From NCBI RefSeq assembly GCF_002812725.1, contig NZ_NMUN01000002.1, positions 186,001 through 250,000 on the forward strand: a stretch of 64,000 nucleotides of DNA. Direction: 5' to 3'. This document shows positions 10,111 through 21,308 of the stretch, piece after piece. A program made the translations under genes and the position numbers. The stretch is from Microbacterium sp. BR1 (GTDB lineage Bacteria; Actinomycetota; Actinomycetes; Actinomycetales; Microbacteriaceae). The notes beneath the pieces are model-generated. The model saw only the letters and a list, made by a program, of their open reading frames with translations, was not told the DNA's origin and did not search any database. Numbering within the stretch: the stretch's first letter is position 1; the number at the start of each line of letters is the position of its first letter.

Positions 10111-11579
10111 ACACAACGGAATTGATCACGACCTCGCTGGTCGTCGCACTCGTCCTGTACCTCTGGGTCGCGCTCGGCCTCTCCGCCGTCTTCCGCAAGG
10201 CTGGGGAGCACCCCTGGCAGGCCTGGGTTCCGATCCTGAACACGGTCGTCTTCCTTCGTCTCGGAGGGCTCTCGCCCTGGCTCGTGCTGCTCGCGTTCGT
10301 CCCCGTCGTCGGCACGCTCGCGTTCTTCGTGGTCGCGATCATCGCCCTCCAGCGCATCAACCGGTCGTTCGGGTTGGGCGTGGGCATGACGGTCCTGGGC
10401 GCCTTGCTCTTCCCCGTGTGGGCCAGCATCGTCGGCTGGGGATCCGCGCGGTGGCTGCCCGGTTCGGCCGCGATCGCACCCGCTCGCCGCAGTGTCGGTG
10501 CTGACGCCGGGTGGGGCACACCCGATCCGTCGCCCCGCACGCCGTCGGCGACACCTGCCGACGGAGCGGTGCTCGGCTCGGTCTTCGGAGCCCACGGTCC
10601 CGCAGGTGGTCCCGAACTGCCACCGCGTCCCGCCCCTCCGACCATCGACGGGTATCCATCGGTCGTGCCGGTCCCGGTGGGGCGCGGCGGGGTGCCGCTG
10701 CGGTCGGCCGACTCCGCACGCGAGGCGCCGACGCTCCCGCCGGTGCCGACCTTCCGCTCGACGATGCAGGAAACCCCGGCCGCGTTCGCGACGGGGGACG
10801 GCGCGGGCGAGCCATCCGGCGTTCCCGCCCGCGCATTCCTGCACGCGACGCCCCCTCGGCGCTCCGCTCCGGGAACTCACGGCGCATCCGCCGACGATCT
10901 CGGTGTTCCCGGTTCCCGGCCCTCGTTCACACCGGAAGACATGGATGACACGGAGGGTGCGCGTCCCCAAGCCGAACCGCCCGTTTCGGCTCGGCCGTCG
11001 ACCGAGCCCTGGGGTCCCGCGGCGTCCGCCGCGGTGCGCCCCGCGGCATTCCAGCCGTTCCTGGGTTCGTCGGAGCTGACCTACGAATCCTCGGCCGAGG
11101 TGTCGGCCGTGCAGGGGGCGCCGACCTCCGGTGCACCCCGTTCGGCGCGAACCTCGGTGTCGGCGCAGCACAGGCGTCCCGAGATTCCTGACAACGAGGC
11201 TCTCGACGAATCGTTCGACGAGACGATCGTCGCCGTGCGTCGCCGCACCGTATGGACGCTGGTGCCCACTCTCGGTGCGCCGATCCCGCTGACGGCCGAC
11301 GTCGTGATCATCGGTCGTCGTCCCCATCGCGAGCCCGACTACGGTGATGCTCAGCTCGTTGCGATCCCGGATGAGACGCGCACGGTGTCGAAGACCCACG
11401 CGCGCATGGAGCTGACCGCAGACGGGTGGACGATCGTCGATCTCGACTCGACCAACGGGGTGATTCTGATCGGTGAGGACGGCGCCGAGAAGGATGCCCC
11501 GGCGGGTTGCCCCGAGCGACTCACCCCGCGCTTCCTGCTCGGTGATGCGGAGTTCGGGCTGCGGCGGGAGGGCGAGTGA
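10107..11579 (+). CDS. Membrane protein with C-terminal FHA domain
   Basis: The 490-residue protein begins with three or four membrane helices (about residues 5-115) of the DUF5684-like type found in actinobacterial FHA proteins. A long disordered Pro/Ala/Ser-rich linker follows, then a C-terminal forkhead-associated domain (about 395-470) with the phosphothreonine-binding elements GRRP, SKTHARM and DLDSTNG. FHA domains bind phosphothreonine, so a Ser/Thr kinase outside the window probably signals to this cluster (inference). ATG 10107 overlaps the preceding stop by 4 bp, and its own stop overlaps the next gene by 4 bp. Confidence 0.87.
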   Translation: MNTTELITTSLVVALVLYLWVALGLSAVFRKAGEHPWQAWVPILNTVVFLRLGGLSPWLVLLAFVPVVGTLAFFVVAIIALQRINRSFGLGVGMTVLGALLFPVWASIVGWGSARWLPGSAAIAPARRSVGADAGWGTPDPSPRTPSATPADGAVLGSVFGAHGPAGGPELPPRPAPPTIDGYPSVVPVPVGRGGVPLRSADSAREAPTLPPVPTFRSTMQETPAAFATGDGAGEPSGVPARAFLHATPPRRSAPGTHGASADDLGVPGSRPSFTPEDMDDTEGARPQAEPPVSARPSTEPWGPAASAAVRPAAFQPFLGSSELTYESSAEVSAVQGAPTSGAPRSARTSVSAQHRRPEIPDNEALDESFDETIVAVRRRTVWTLVPTLGAPIPLTADVVIIGRRPHREPDYGDAQLVAIPDETRTVSKTHARMELTADGWTIVDLDSTNGVILIGEDGAEKDAPAGCPERLTPRFLLGDAEFGLRREGE

Positions 11580-12070
11580 CCGGCACCCCCGTGCCGGGCG
11601 CCGACGGTGGTCCGGACGGTTCGATCGGCGACACGACCGTGCGTCGACCCCGCATTCCGTCCTCGCCCGAGGCGGCAGCGCTCGTGGAAGGGGACCAGGC
11701 GAACGACACCGTCGTCGTGCGTCGCGTATCGCGCGACCGCGGCGCTGCAGGGTCTCGCCCGCTGGGCGAGTCGTCGTCCCCTGGTCTCCAGGAGACGAGC
11801 ACGGGGGCTGTCGCGGCTTACCCGAGCCGCGTCGCGGCGCCGGTGCGCGGCTCGCGCAGGACGCAGCCGCCGCCGACACACCGAGGCGGGGGCGACTCCC
11901 GTGTGCCGCTCCCACGGGTGGAGCATCCGCTTCCGGATGCCTCGGGCATCCGTCGCGCCGTCCGTGCCCGCGCGCGTCGCCGACTCGTCGCGGTCGTCGT
12001 CGCCATCGTCGCCCTGGTCGTGGTGCTCGCGGGCGCGCTCATCGCGCTGGTGTTCGCTGTCGGCGTCTGA
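11576..12070 (+). CDS. Small single-pass membrane protein, hypothetical
   Basis: This 164-residue protein starts with GTG overlapping the FHA gene stop. The first ~130 residues are polar and low-complexity, rich in Arg, Ser, Pro and Gly with Thr-rich patches ([14 protein letters not shown]) that could be kinase targets. A single strong hydrophobic helix (about 136-162) ends the chain with almost no residues after it, so it is a tail-anchored-like protein with the bulk in the cytosol. No family is recognised. Its position as the last gene of the MoxR/FHA cluster suggests a partner of the FHA protein (inference). A TTGACC promoter for the ribosomal str operon lies just after its stop. Confidence 0.7.
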   Translation: MTGTPVPGADGGPDGSIGDTTVRRPRIPSSPEAAALVEGDQANDTVVVRRVSRDRGAAGSRPLGESSSPGLQETSTGAVAAYPSRVAAPVRGSRRTQPPPTHRGGGDSRVPLPRVEHPLPDASGIRRAVRARARRRLVAVVVAIVALVVVLAGALIALVFAVGV

Positions 12071-12381
12071 GGGCCGACGGCACTCGTTTGACCCCGTGCC
12101 GAACCCCGGCGTATCATGGATGGGTGTGCGCTCGCGCGCGCCATGTGACGTGCCTCGGGTGCGGAGCGGTTCATCCGCGACGTGCTCTCGGCCCAACACA
12201 GGTCGCAGACGCCACATCTCAGGGAAGGGCCTGCGAACAGGTCACCCCCACGGCATACCCCCACCACACGCGGCAGTCATCTGGCGCGTCGGAGGGTCGA
12301 CGTGAACCCGACAAGATCTCCGGATCGCGTCGGGCAGAGAACACGCTCGCTGTCACCGTGCAGCACCATCAAGGAGAAGAA
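12071..12381 (+). other. str operon promoter and leader region
   Basis: This 311-bp gap carries the TTGACC/TATCAT promoter and then a long untranslated leader ending in AAGGAGAAGA before the rpsL GTG start. No convincing small gene is seen. The long leader could host autoregulation by a str-encoded ribosomal protein, but no binding structure is identified. Confidence 0.6.
12088..12117 (+). promoter_or_regulatory. SigA-type promoter of the str operon
   Basis: TTGACC (12088-12093) and TATCAT (12112-12117) are 18 bp apart, close to the housekeeping sigma consensus. Transcription would start near 12124, giving rpsL a leader of about 258 nt. The site lies immediately after the preceding gene cluster ends at 12070. 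Confidence 0.7.
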
Positions 12382-12750
12382 GTGCCAACTATTCAGCAGT
12401 TGGTTCGCAAGGGACGGACGCCGAAGGTCGTTAAGACCAAGGCTCCCGCCCTGAAGGCGAACCCGCAGCAGCGCGGCGTCTGCACGCGCGTGTACACGAC
12501 CACCCCCAAGAAGCCCAACTCGGCGATGCGCAAGGTCGCCCGTGTGAAGCTGTCGAACGGCACCGAGGTCACGGCGTACATCCCCGGCGAGGGACACAAC
12601 CTGCAGGAGCACTCGATGGTGCTCGTGCGAGGCGGTCGTGTGAAGGACCTCCCCGGCGTGCGTTACAAGATCGTGCGTGGCGCTCTCGACACGCAGGCCG
12701 TCAAGAACCGTAAGCAGGCTCGTAGCCGCTACGGCGCGAAGAAGGGTTAA
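12382..12750 (+). CDS. rpsL: 30S ribosomal protein S12
   Basis: The 122-residue protein matches S12 over its full length. The decoding-centre motifs [11 protein letters not shown] (41-51) and GHNLQEHS (71-78) are present, and Lys is found at the sites where streptomycin resistance changes usually occur (TPKK and GGRVKDLPG), so this is the susceptible-type sequence. GTG 12382 is chosen because AAGGAGAAGA lies just upstream and the protein then begins [10 protein letters not shown] as expected; the frame stays open far upstream but is non-coding there. It is the first gene of the str operon, 5 bp before rpsG. Confidence 0.98.
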   Translation: MPTIQQLVRKGRTPKVVKTKAPALKANPQQRGVCTRVYTTTPKKPNSAMRKVARVKLSNGTEVTAYIPGEGHNLQEHSMVLVRGGRVKDLPGVRYKIVRGALDTQAVKNRKQARSRYGAKKG

Positions 12751-12755
12751 GCACC

Positions 12756-13226
12756 ATGCCTCGTAAAGGCCCCGCCCCGAAGCGCCCCGTCGTCAACGAC
12801 CCGGTATACGGCGCTCCGATCGTCACGCAGCTCGTGAACAAGATCCTCGTCGACGGCAAGAAGTCCCTCGCTGAGTCGATCGTCTACAACGCCCTCGCGG
12901 GCGTCGAGGCGAAGAACAGCCAGGACGCCGTCGCGACGCTCAAGAAGGCGCTCGACAACGTCCGTCCGACCCTCGAGGTCCGCAGCCGCCGCGTCGGTGG
13001 CTCGACCTACCAGGTCCCGGTCGAGGTCAAGCCGCACCGCGCCAACACCCTGGCGCTGCGCTGGCTCGTGAGCTACGCGAAGGGTCGTCGTGAGAAGACG
13101 ATGACCGAGCGTCTGCAGAACGAAATCCTGGACGCCTCGAACGGCCTGGGTGCCGCGGTCAAGCGCCGCGAAGACACCCACAAGATGGCCGAGTCGAACC
13201 GCGCCTTCGCGCACTACCGCTGGTAA
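12756..13226 (+). CDS. rpsG: 30S ribosomal protein S7
   Basis: The 156-residue protein is full-length S7, the primary binder of the 3' major domain of 16S rRNA and nucleator of the 30S head. It starts [10 protein letters not shown] and ends with the helical NRAFAHYRW tail typical of the family. It follows rpsL by 5 bp and belongs to the str operon. A strong stem-loop directly after its stop may tune readthrough into fusA. Confidence 0.98.
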   Translation: MPRKGPAPKRPVVNDPVYGAPIVTQLVNKILVDGKKSLAESIVYNALAGVEAKNSQDAVATLKKALDNVRPTLEVRSRRVGGSTYQVPVEVKPHRANTLALRWLVSYAKGRREKTMTERLQNEILDASNGLGAAVKRREDTHKMAESNRAFAHYRW

Positions 13227-13232
13227 CCCGCC

Positions 13233-13281
13233 GGCAGGTCCGGGGAGCGCGGCGATAGCCGAATGGTTCCCCGGACCTGCC
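13233..13281 (+). terminator. Strong stem-loop between rpsG and fusA (attenuator or processing site)
   Basis: GGCAGGTCCGGGGA (13233-13246) pairs perfectly with TCCCCGGACCTGCC (13268-13281), a 14-bp stem with a 21-nt loop that contains a small inner GGC/GCC stem. There is no T-tract, as is common for actinobacterial terminators. Since fusA should be transcribed with rpsG, it may be a partial terminator or an RNase processing signal. Confidence 0.6.
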
Positions 13282-13362
13282 GAAGGGTCCGCCCCCAGCA
13301 CCTGGTCGCTCGGCCGAGCGACAAGCAGCCCGATCGACCGAGTCGAGAAGTAAGGACACCCC

Positions 13363-15477
13363 GTGGCACAAGACGTGCTCACCGACCTCACGAAGGTCCG
13401 CAACATCGGCATCATGGCCCACATCGATGCCGGCAAGACGACGACCACCGAGCGCATCCTGTTCTACACGGGCGTCAACCACAAGATCGGCGAGACGCAC
13501 GACGGCGCCGCGACGACCGACTGGATGGAGCAGGAGCAAGAGCGTGGCATCACGATCACCTCCGCTGCCGTGACGTGCTTCTGGGAGAAGAACCAGATCA
13601 ACATCATCGACACCCCCGGGCACGTCGACTTCACGGTCGAGGTGGAGCGTTCGCTCCGCGTGCTCGACGGTGCCGTCGCCGTCTTCGACGGCAAGGAGGG
13701 CGTCGAGCCCCAGTCCGAGACGGTGTGGCGTCAGGCCGACAAGTACGACGTTCCCCGCATCTGCTTCGTCAACAAGATGGACAAGCTGGGCGCGGACTTC
13801 TACTTCACGGTCGACACGATCATCAACCGTCTGAAGGCGAAGCCCCTCGTCATCCAGCTGCCAATCGGTGCCGAGAACGACTTCGTGGGCGTCATCGACC
13901 TCGTCTACATGCGCGCCCTGGTCTGGCCCGGCGATGCCAAGGGTGACGTGACCATGGGTGCCAAGTACGAGATCCAGGAGATCCCGGCCGACCTCGCAGA
14001 CAAGGCCGCGGAGTACCGCGAGAAGCTGCTCGAGACCGTCGCCGAGTCCGACGAGGTTCTTCTGGAGAAGTACTTCGGTGGTGAGGAGCTCACGGTCGAC
14101 GAGGTCAAGGGCGCCATCCGCAAGATGACGATCGCCTCCGAGGTCTACCCCGTGCTCTGCGGCTCGGCGTTCAAGAACCGCGGTGTGCAGCCGATGCTCG
14201 ACGCGGTCGTGGACTACCTGCCCTCGCCCCTCGACGTCCCCGCCATCGAGGCGCGCGACCCGAAGGACGAAGAGAAGATCATCGAGCGTCACGCCGACAG
14301 CGAGGAGCCGTTCGCGGCCCTGGCGTTCAAGATCGTGACGCACCCGTTCTTCGGTCGCCTGACCTACATCCGCGTCTACTCGGGTCACCTCGACTCGGGT
14401 GCCCAGGTGGTCAACGCCACGAAGGGCAAGAAGGAGCGCATCGGGAAGATCTTCCAGATGCACGCCAACAAGGAGATGCCGGTCGACTCGGTCACCGCGG
14501 GTCACATCTACGCCGTCATCGGCCTCAAGGACACCACGACGGGCGACACGCTGTCGGATTCGCAGCACCAGGTCGTGCTCGAGTCGATGACGTTCCCCGA
14601 GCCGGTCATCGAGGTCGCGATCGAGCCGAAGACCAAGGCTGACCAGGAGAAGCTGGGCACCGCGATCCAGAAGCTCGCCGAAGAGGACCCGACGTTCCGC
14701 GTCGAGCAGAACGCCGAGACGGGCCAGACGGTCATCAAGGGCATGGGCGAGCTCCACCTCGACATCCTCGTCGACCGCATGAAGCGCGAGTTCAAGGTCG
14801 AGGCGAACGTCGGAAAGCCGCAGGTCGCGTACCGCGAGACGATCAAGAAGGCCGTCGAGCGTCACGATTACACGCACAAGAAGCAGACCGGTGGTTCGGG
14901 TCAGTTCGCCAAGATCCAGTTCGCGATCGAGCCGCTCGAGGTCACGGCCGAGACGACGTACGAGTTCGTGAACAAGGTCTCGGGTGGACGCATCCCGCGT
15001 GAGTACATCGCGCCGGTCGACCAGGGCTTCCAGGACGCCATGAACGTCGGCGTTCTCGCCGGCTACCCCATGGTGGGTGTCAAGGCGAGCCTGCTCGATG
15101 GTGCGTCACACGATGTCGACTCGTCGGAGATGGCGTTCAAGATCGCCGGCTCGATGGGCTTCAAGGAGGCCGTTCGCAAGGCGAACCCCGTCATCCTCGA
15201 ACCGATCATGTCGGTCGAGGTGCGTACTCCCGAGGAGTACATGGGCGACGTCATCGGTGACCTCAACAGCCGCCGTGGACAGATCCAGTCGATGGAGGAT
15301 GCCGCGGGCGTCAAGGTCGTGCGGGCGAACGTCCCGCTGTCCGAGATGTTCGGCTACATCGGTGACCTGCGCTCGAAGACTTCCGGTCGTGCCGTCTACT
15401 CCATGGAGTTCGACAGCTACGCCGAGGTACCGCGCGCGGTGGCCGACGAGATCGTCCAGAAGAACAAGGGCGAGTAG
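13363..15477 (+). CDS. fusA: Translation elongation factor G
   Basis: EF-G of 704 residues catalyses GTP-driven ribosomal translocation and, with RRF, recycling. GTPase motifs are AHIDAGKTT at 19-27, RGITI after residue 60, DTPGH at 83-87 and NKMD at 137-140. Domains II to V follow, with the GELHLDI segment of domain III and [12 protein letters not shown] in domain V. GTG 13363 follows TAAGGACACC and gives the standard MAQDVLTDL start. It lies in the str operon, 136 bp after rpsG with a large stem-loop between. Confidence 0.98.
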   Translation: MAQDVLTDLTKVRNIGIMAHIDAGKTTTTERILFYTGVNHKIGETHDGAATTDWMEQEQERGITITSAAVTCFWEKNQINIIDTPGHVDFTVEVERSLRVLDGAVAVFDGKEGVEPQSETVWRQADKYDVPRICFVNKMDKLGADFYFTVDTIINRLKAKPLVIQLPIGAENDFVGVIDLVYMRALVWPGDAKGDVTMGAKYEIQEIPADLADKAAEYREKLLETVAESDEVLLEKYFGGEELTVDEVKGAIRKMTIASEVYPVLCGSAFKNRGVQPMLDAVVDYLPSPLDVPAIEARDPKDEEKIIERHADSEEPFAALAFKIVTHPFFGRLTYIRVYSGHLDSGAQVVNATKGKKERIGKIFQMHANKEMPVDSVTAGHIYAVIGLKDTTTGDTLSDSQHQVVLESMTFPEPVIEVAIEPKTKADQEKLGTAIQKLAEEDPTFRVEQNAETGQTVIKGMGELHLDILVDRMKREFKVEANVGKPQVAYRETIKKAVERHDYTHKKQTGGSGQFAKIQFAIEPLEVTAETTYEFVNKVSGGRIPREYIAPVDQGFQDAMNVGVLAGYPMVGVKASLLDGASHDVDSSEMAFKIAGSMGFKEAVRKANPVILEPIMSVEVRTPEEYMGDVIGDLNSRRGQIQSMEDAAGVKVVRANVPLSEMFGYIGDLRSKTSGRAVYSMEFDSYAEVPRAVADEIVQKNKGE

Positions 15478-15485
15478 CTCGATTT

Positions 15486-15535
15486 CCGGCCCCTCGCCCG
15501 CCGGGGAATCGTCCTGAGCTTGTCGACGGGGCCGG
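15486..15535 (+). repeat. Extragenic palindrome after fusA, REP-like core
   Basis: CCGGCCCC (15486-15493) and GGGGCCGG (15528-15535) can pair, and between them lies GTCCTGAGCTTGTCGAC (15511-15527). The reverse complement of this core is close to the TTCGACAGGCTCAGGA-type extragenic repeat that I recall as common in Microbacteriaceae. A related copy sits between infA and rpmJ. It could act as a weak terminator before tuf. Confidence 0.4.
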
Positions 15536-15654
15536 TCCACAACTTCACACAGAATCACTTCAACTCTCTCTACTAAGCTGAGAACCAATCCCCGTAGAGA
15601 ACCGGTCGCAATCCAGCGCCCGGAGGATCTACACGAATGTCCTAGGAGGACCCA

Positions 15655-16848
<1,194 letters not shown>

Positions 16849-16861
16849 CACCTGCTTGCCA

Positions 16862-16897
16862 AGAAGTGCCCCTCGACCTCGGTCGGGGGGCACTTCT
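16862..16897 (+). terminator. Terminator after tuf
   Basis: AGAAGTGCCCC (16862-16872) pairs with GGGGCACTTCT (16887-16897), and inner TCGACC/GGTCGG extends it to a 17-bp stem with one wobble pair and a 2-nt nominal loop. It sits 14 bp after the tuf stop and ends the str operon. Confidence 0.8.
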
Positions 16898-16981
16898 GCG
16901 TTTCGGCGGGCTGGATGTCGCGGCCGCGCCGGAGGAAGATGGATGACGGGTGCGCCCGCGTGGGCGCCAGAGGAGGACACC

Positions 16982-17197
16982 GTGGGCGTCGACGACATCG
17001 TCAATAAGGGCAAGCAGATGTTCGAGCAGAACCGCGACAAGATCGAACAGGCTCTCAAGAGCGAGAAGGCCGAGGACGTCAGCGACGAGTTCCTCGCGGG
17101 CGCCGCCGACGCGATCAAGAAGGTCGTTCCCGAAGAGCACCACGCGAAGGTCGACGAGACGCGCGACAACGTCGACAAGCACATCGGCAACCAGTAG
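16982..17197 (+). CDS. Small antitoxin-like protein (MT0933/Rv0909-like)
   Basis: This 71-residue, very charged helical protein is rich in Lys, Asp and Glu (VNKGKQMFEQNRDKIEQALK, then a TRDNVDKHIGNQ end). It resembles the short actinobacterial family annotated as putative Rv0909-like antitoxins, which is also similar in composition to CsbD-type stress proteins. GTG 16982 is chosen because GAGGAGGACACC precedes it by the right distance; an ATG at 16944 would add an unconserved stretch. No toxin gene is adjacent, so a toxin-antitoxin role is doubtful; a general stress protein is an alternative. Confidence 0.6.
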   Translation: MGVDDIVNKGKQMFEQNRDKIEQALKSEKAEDVSDEFLAGAADAIKKVVPEEHHAKVDETRDNVDKHIGNQ

Positions 17198-17217
17198 CGC
17201 CGGCTCAGCCGTCTGGG

Positions 17218-17356
17218 GTGTCCCACTTCGCCCCGGAAATTTGTCGGGTTCGCGCGAGAGAGTGGGACGCGCCCCACACGCATGTCCCACTTTCCACCGT
17301 TACCCGGCGCGCTTACCGGCCCAAAGCGGGACACGGAGCCAACAAAGTGGGACATG
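17218..17356. repeat. Cluster of five TGTCCCACTT motifs in both orientations
   Basis: Copies are at 17218-17228 (forward), 17261-17268 (reverse core), 17283-17293 (forward), 17323-17333 (reverse, one change) and 17344-17354 (reverse). The third and fifth form an exact 13-bp inverted repeat, CATGTCCCACTTT at 17281-17293 against AAAGTGGGACATG at 17344-17356. This could be a set of protein-binding sites or remnants of multi-repeat insertion-sequence ends. Confidence 0.65.
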
Positions 17357-17408
17357 GGTCGCGGAGTTCGGCGTGGTGGTCATGCGATCGGCCCGGCCAT
17401 CTCCGCGC

Positions 17409-17460
17409 GACACGCCGTCGACGACACGCCCGAGTTTGCGACACGCCCGGGCGACACGTA
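17409..17460 (+). repeat. Four GACACG direct repeats at the S10 promoter
   Basis: GACACGCC occurs at 17409, 17423 and 17440, and GACACGTA at 17453, spaced 14, 17 and 13 bp. The last two copies overlap the spacer between the -35 and -10 boxes, so a bound protein would affect initiation (inference). Confidence 0.55.
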
Positions 17461-17464
17461 GACT
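17436..17464 (+). promoter_or_regulatory. SigA-type promoter of the S10 operon
   Basis: TTGCGA (17436-17441) and TAGACT (17459-17464) are exactly 17 bp apart. Transcription would start near 17471, giving a leader of about 307 nt before rpsJ. Confidence 0.65.
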
Positions 17465-17777
17465 AGTCCAGTTCCACATTCCGGCGTGCCATATGGTGCG
17501 CGCAGGATCACTGCCAGGCAGTGCATAGTCCGCGCGGAAGCGCAGGACTAGGCCGCGGGCAGCAGAACAATCCACAGGCCCAGCCGCACATGCGCAGCCG
17601 CGAAAGCGGGATTCGCACGCGTGCGTGCGGGGCGGTGATCCGGATGCTCAGGCATCCGGTGTGACATCAGAACAGCGGTGCAGCAGAAAGTGCCAGAGGC
17701 GCGCAAGCGTCACATGCGTCCAATGCGTCCGGAGAGATCCGGGAACCGTACGACGCGATATAGAGAGTGAGCAGACA

Positions 17778-18086
17778 ATGGCGGGACAAAAGATCCGCAT
17801 TCGCCTGAAGTCGTATGACCACGAGGTCATCGACACGTCGGCGCGGAAGATCGTCGACACCGTGACCCGTGCGGGAGCAACCGTCGTGGGCCCCGTGCCC
17901 CTTCCGACGGAGAAGAACGTGATCGCAGTCATCCGTTCTCCCCACAAGTACAAGGACAGCCGCGAGCACTTCGAGATGCGCACCCACAAGCGTCTGATCG
18001 ACATCATCGACCCGACGCCCAAGGCCGTCGACTCGCTGATGCGTCTCGACCTGCCGGCCGATGTCAACATCGAGATCAAGCTCTGA
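17778..18086 (+). CDS. rpsJ: 30S ribosomal protein S10
   Basis: The 102-residue protein is full-length S10 (NusE), which also takes part in antitermination. It starts [19 protein letters not shown] and contains the conserved loop [12 protein letters not shown] followed by [22 protein letters not shown] 17778 is the only start fitting family length; the frame is open upstream but non-coding. It is the first gene of the S10 operon, 7 bp before rplC. Confidence 0.98.
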   Translation: MAGQKIRIRLKSYDHEVIDTSARKIVDTVTRAGATVVGPVPLPTEKNVIAVIRSPHKYKDSREHFEMRTHKRLIDIIDPTPKAVDSLMRLDLPADVNIEIKL

Positions 18087-18093
18087 GGACGAC

Positions 18094-18753
18094 ATGGCTG
18101 ACATCAACAACAAGATTTCGAAGGGACTGCTGGGCACCAAGCTCGGCATGACCCAGGTATGGAACGAGCAGGGCAAGCTCATCCCCGTCACGGTGATCGA
18201 GCTCGCACCCAACGTCGTCACCCAGATCCGCACGCCCGAGAAGGACGGTTACAACGCCGTCCAGATCGCGTACGGGCAGATCGACCCGCGCAAGGTGAAC
18301 AAGCCCCAGACGGCTCACTTCGAGGCCGCGGGCGTCACTCCCCGTCGTCACCTCACCGAGATCCGCACCGCGGACGCCTCTGACTACTCACTCGGTCAGG
18401 AGCTCACCGCAGAGGGCACGTTCGAGGCCGGCCAGCTCGTCGACGTCGTCGGCACGAGCAAGGGCAAGGGCTTCGCCGGTGTCATGAAGCGTCACAACTT
18501 CAAGGGCGTCTCGGCATCGCACGGTTCGCACCGCAACCACCGCAAGCCCGGCTCGATCGGCGCCTCGTCGACCCCGAGCCGTGTCTTCAAGGGCATGCGC
18601 ATGGCCGGCCGTATGGGCGGCGAGCGCGTGACCGTCATGAACCTCACGGTGCACGCCGTCGACGCCGAGAAGGGTCTGCTGCTCGTCAAGGGCGCCGTCC
18701 CCGGCGCGCGCGGCCGCATCGTCTACGTCCGCAACGCAGTGAAGGGGGCTTGA
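18094..18753 (+). CDS. rplC: 50S ribosomal protein L3
   Basis: The 219-residue protein is full-length L3, an early assembly protein whose loop reaches the peptidyl transferase centre. It begins [21 protein letters not shown] and contains the signature [19 protein letters not shown] and the Gly/His-rich [15 protein letters not shown] loop. ATG 18094 follows GAGGACG; an upstream in-frame ATG lies inside rpsJ. It is 4 bp from rplD. Confidence 0.98.
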   Translation: MADINNKISKGLLGTKLGMTQVWNEQGKLIPVTVIELAPNVVTQIRTPEKDGYNAVQIAYGQIDPRKVNKPQTAHFEAAGVTPRRHLTEIRTADASDYSLGQELTAEGTFEAGQLVDVVGTSKGKGFAGVMKRHNFKGVSASHGSHRNHRKPGSIGASSTPSRVFKGMRMAGRMGGERVTVMNLTVHAVDAEKGLLLVKGAVPGARGRIVYVRNAVKGA

Positions 18754-18757
18754 GCAG

Positions 18758-19420
18758 ATGACTGACTCGACTCTCGCGCTCGACGTGCGGGGTACCGACG
18801 GCAAGAAGGCCGGTTCCGTGAACCTGCCCGCCGAGGTCTTCGACGTCAAGACGAACATTCCTCTCATCCACCAGGTCGTCGTCGCGCAGCGCGCGGCGGC
18901 TCGCCAGGGCACCCACTCGACCAAGCGTCGTGGCGAGGTCTCGGGCGCCGGCCGCAAGCCCTTCAAGCAGAAGGGCACGGGTAACGCCCGTCAGGGCTCG
19001 ATCCGCGCGCCGCACATGACCGGTGGTGGCATCGTCCACGGGCCGAAGCCGCGCGACTACGCGCAGCGCACGCCCAAGAAGATGATCGCCGCAGCGCTCC
19101 GCGGAGCCCTCAGCGATCGTGCGCGCGGCAACCGCCTGCACGTCGTCGAGTCGCTCGGTGTCGCCGGCGCCCCGTCGACGAAGGCCGCGGCGACGTACCT
19201 CGCCACGGTCGCGCCGACCAAGAACGTCCTGGTCGTCATCGAGCGTGACGACGAGATCAGCATCAAGAGCATCCGCAACCTCGCGTATGTCCACGTGCTG
19301 ACGTTCGACCAGCTCAACGCGTACGACGTGCTCGTCTCGGACGACATCGTCTTCACCAAGGCCGCCTTCGACGCGTTCGTCGCATCCAAGACGGTCTCCA
19401 CCACGGAGGTCTCGGCATGA
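18758..19420 (+). CDS. rplD: 50S ribosomal protein L4
   Basis: The 220-residue protein is L4, with the long tunnel-lining loop [20 protein letters not shown] and the [14 protein letters not shown] signature where macrolide-resistance changes occur in other bacteria. L4 is the autoregulator of S10 operons in some gammaproteobacteria; there is no direct evidence of this here. Its stop overlaps rplW by 4 bp. Confidence 0.98.
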   Translation: MTDSTLALDVRGTDGKKAGSVNLPAEVFDVKTNIPLIHQVVVAQRAAARQGTHSTKRRGEVSGAGRKPFKQKGTGNARQGSIRAPHMTGGGIVHGPKPRDYAQRTPKKMIAAALRGALSDRARGNRLHVVESLGVAGAPSTKAAATYLATVAPTKNVLVVIERDDEISIKSIRNLAYVHVLTFDQLNAYDVLVSDDIVFTKAAFDAFVASKTVSTTEVSA

Positions 19421-19728
19421 GCGCCCTGAACAGTGCCCTGAACAAGGACCCGCGCGACGTCATCCTGAAGCCGGTCGTCTCGGAGAAGAGCTACGGGCTC
19501 ATCGACGAGGGCAAGTACACGTTCCTCGTGGACCCCCGCGCCGACAAGACCGAGATCAAGCTGGCCGTCGAGAAGATCTTCGGTGTGAAGGTCGCCTCGG
19601 TCAACACGATCAACCGCGTGGGCAAGGCCCGCCGCACCCGCTTCGGCACCGGCCGCCGCAAGGACACCAAGCGCGCCATCGTCACGCTGAAGTCGGGCAC
19701 CATCGACATCTTCACGGCAGTCGGCTGA
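19417..19728 (+). CDS. rplW: 50S ribosomal protein L23
   Basis: The 103-residue protein is L23, part of the exit-tunnel rim that docks trigger factor, SRP and the translocon. It contains [18 protein letters not shown] and the basic [19 protein letters not shown] loop of the bacterial family. The ATG overlaps the rplD stop (ATGA); rplB follows after 24 bp. Confidence 0.98.
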   Translation: MSALNSALNKDPRDVILKPVVSEKSYGLIDEGKYTFLVDPRADKTEIKLAVEKIFGVKVASVNTINRVGKARRTRFGTGRRKDTKRAIVTLKSGTIDIFTAVG

Positions 19729-19752
19729 CGGTCGGGATAGGGACGAGACACC

Positions 19753-20592
<840 letters not shown>

Positions 20593-20605
20593 GTAGGAAC
20601 AGAAG

Positions 20606-20887
20606 ATGCCACGCAGTCTCAAGAAGGGCCCCTTCGTCGACGAGCACCTGCTTCGCAAGGTTGTCGTCCAGAACGATTCGGGTTCCAAGAACGTCATCAA
20701 GACCTGGTCACGCCGGTCGATGATCGTGCCGGCCATGCTCGGCCACACGATTGCCGTCCACGACGGTCGCAAGCACATCCCCGTGTTCGTGACCGAGACC
20801 ATGGTCGGCCACAAGTTGGGCGAATTCGCCCCGACCCGCACCTTCCGCGGCCACGAGAAGGACGACAAGAAGGGCCGTCGCCGCTGA
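20606..20887 (+). CDS. rpsS: 30S ribosomal protein S19
   Basis: The 93-residue protein is S19, which binds the 30S head with S13. It starts [16 protein letters not shown] and carries the conserved [19 protein letters not shown] and [13 protein letters not shown] segments. Length and start are standard. It lies between rplB and rplV, 22 bp before the latter. Confidence 0.98.
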   Translation: MPRSLKKGPFVDEHLLRKVVVQNDSGSKNVIKTWSRRSMIVPAMLGHTIAVHDGRKHIPVFVTETMVGHKLGEFAPTRTFRGHEKDDKKGRRR

Positions 20888-20909
20888 GGCGGCGACAGAG
20901 GAGAGAGAA

Positions 20910-21308
20910 ATGGTGGAGTCCATCGCACGCGTGCGACACATCCGCGTGACCCCTCAGAAGGCTCGTCGTGTCATCGCACTCATCAAGGGGAAGCAGGCCG
21001 AAGAGGCCCTCGCGATCCTGAAGTTCGCGCCGCAGTCGGCGTCGGAGCCCGTATCGAAGCTCGTCGCCTCGGCGATGGCCAACGCGCGGGTCAAGGCGGA
21101 CAAGGACGGCGAGTTCCTCGACGACCGCGACCTGTACGTCGCGAACGTCTACGTCGACGAGGGCACGACGCTCAAGCGTTTCCGCCCCCGCGCACAGGGC
21201 CGCGCATTCCAGATCAAGAAGCGCACGAGCCACATCACGGTCGTGCTCGCGACGCCCGTGGCCGCTGACGCCCCGGCGTCCGCCAAGACCAAGAAGGCGA
21301 GCAAGTAA
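20910..21308 (+). CDS. rplV: 50S ribosomal protein L22
   Basis: The 132-residue protein is L22, whose beta-hairpin (about residues 80-100, [10 protein letters not shown]) lines the exit tunnel. It begins [20 protein letters not shown] after a GAGGAGAGAG ribosome site. A short Ala/Lys tail ([12 protein letters not shown]) extends beyond the usual end. Its last base is the first base of the rpsC start codon, so translation is coupled. Confidence 0.98.
   Translation: MVESIARVRHIRVTPQKARRVIALIKGKQAEEALAILKFAPQSASEPVSKLVASAMANARVKADKDGEFLDDRDLYVANVYVDEGTTLKRFRPRAQGRAFQIKKRTSHITVVLATPVAADAPASAKTKKASK

Larger units (their letters stand above)
17198..17777 (+). other. Long intergenic region before the S10 operon
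   Basis: This 580-bp stretch has no supported gene. Its first part holds five copies of a TGTCCCACTT motif in both orientations, its middle holds repeated GACACG motifs over a good SigA-type promoter, and the rest (about 17471-17777) is a ~300-nt leader for rpsJ. Long leaders before S10 often carry ribosomal-protein autoregulation, but no specific L4 site is identified here. Confidence 0.6.

Noticed and set aside
17198..17777. Region before rpsJ considered for a tRNA or small RNA gene
   Set aside because: No cloverleaf or known RNA signature was recognised; the repeats and promoter explain the conspicuous features.
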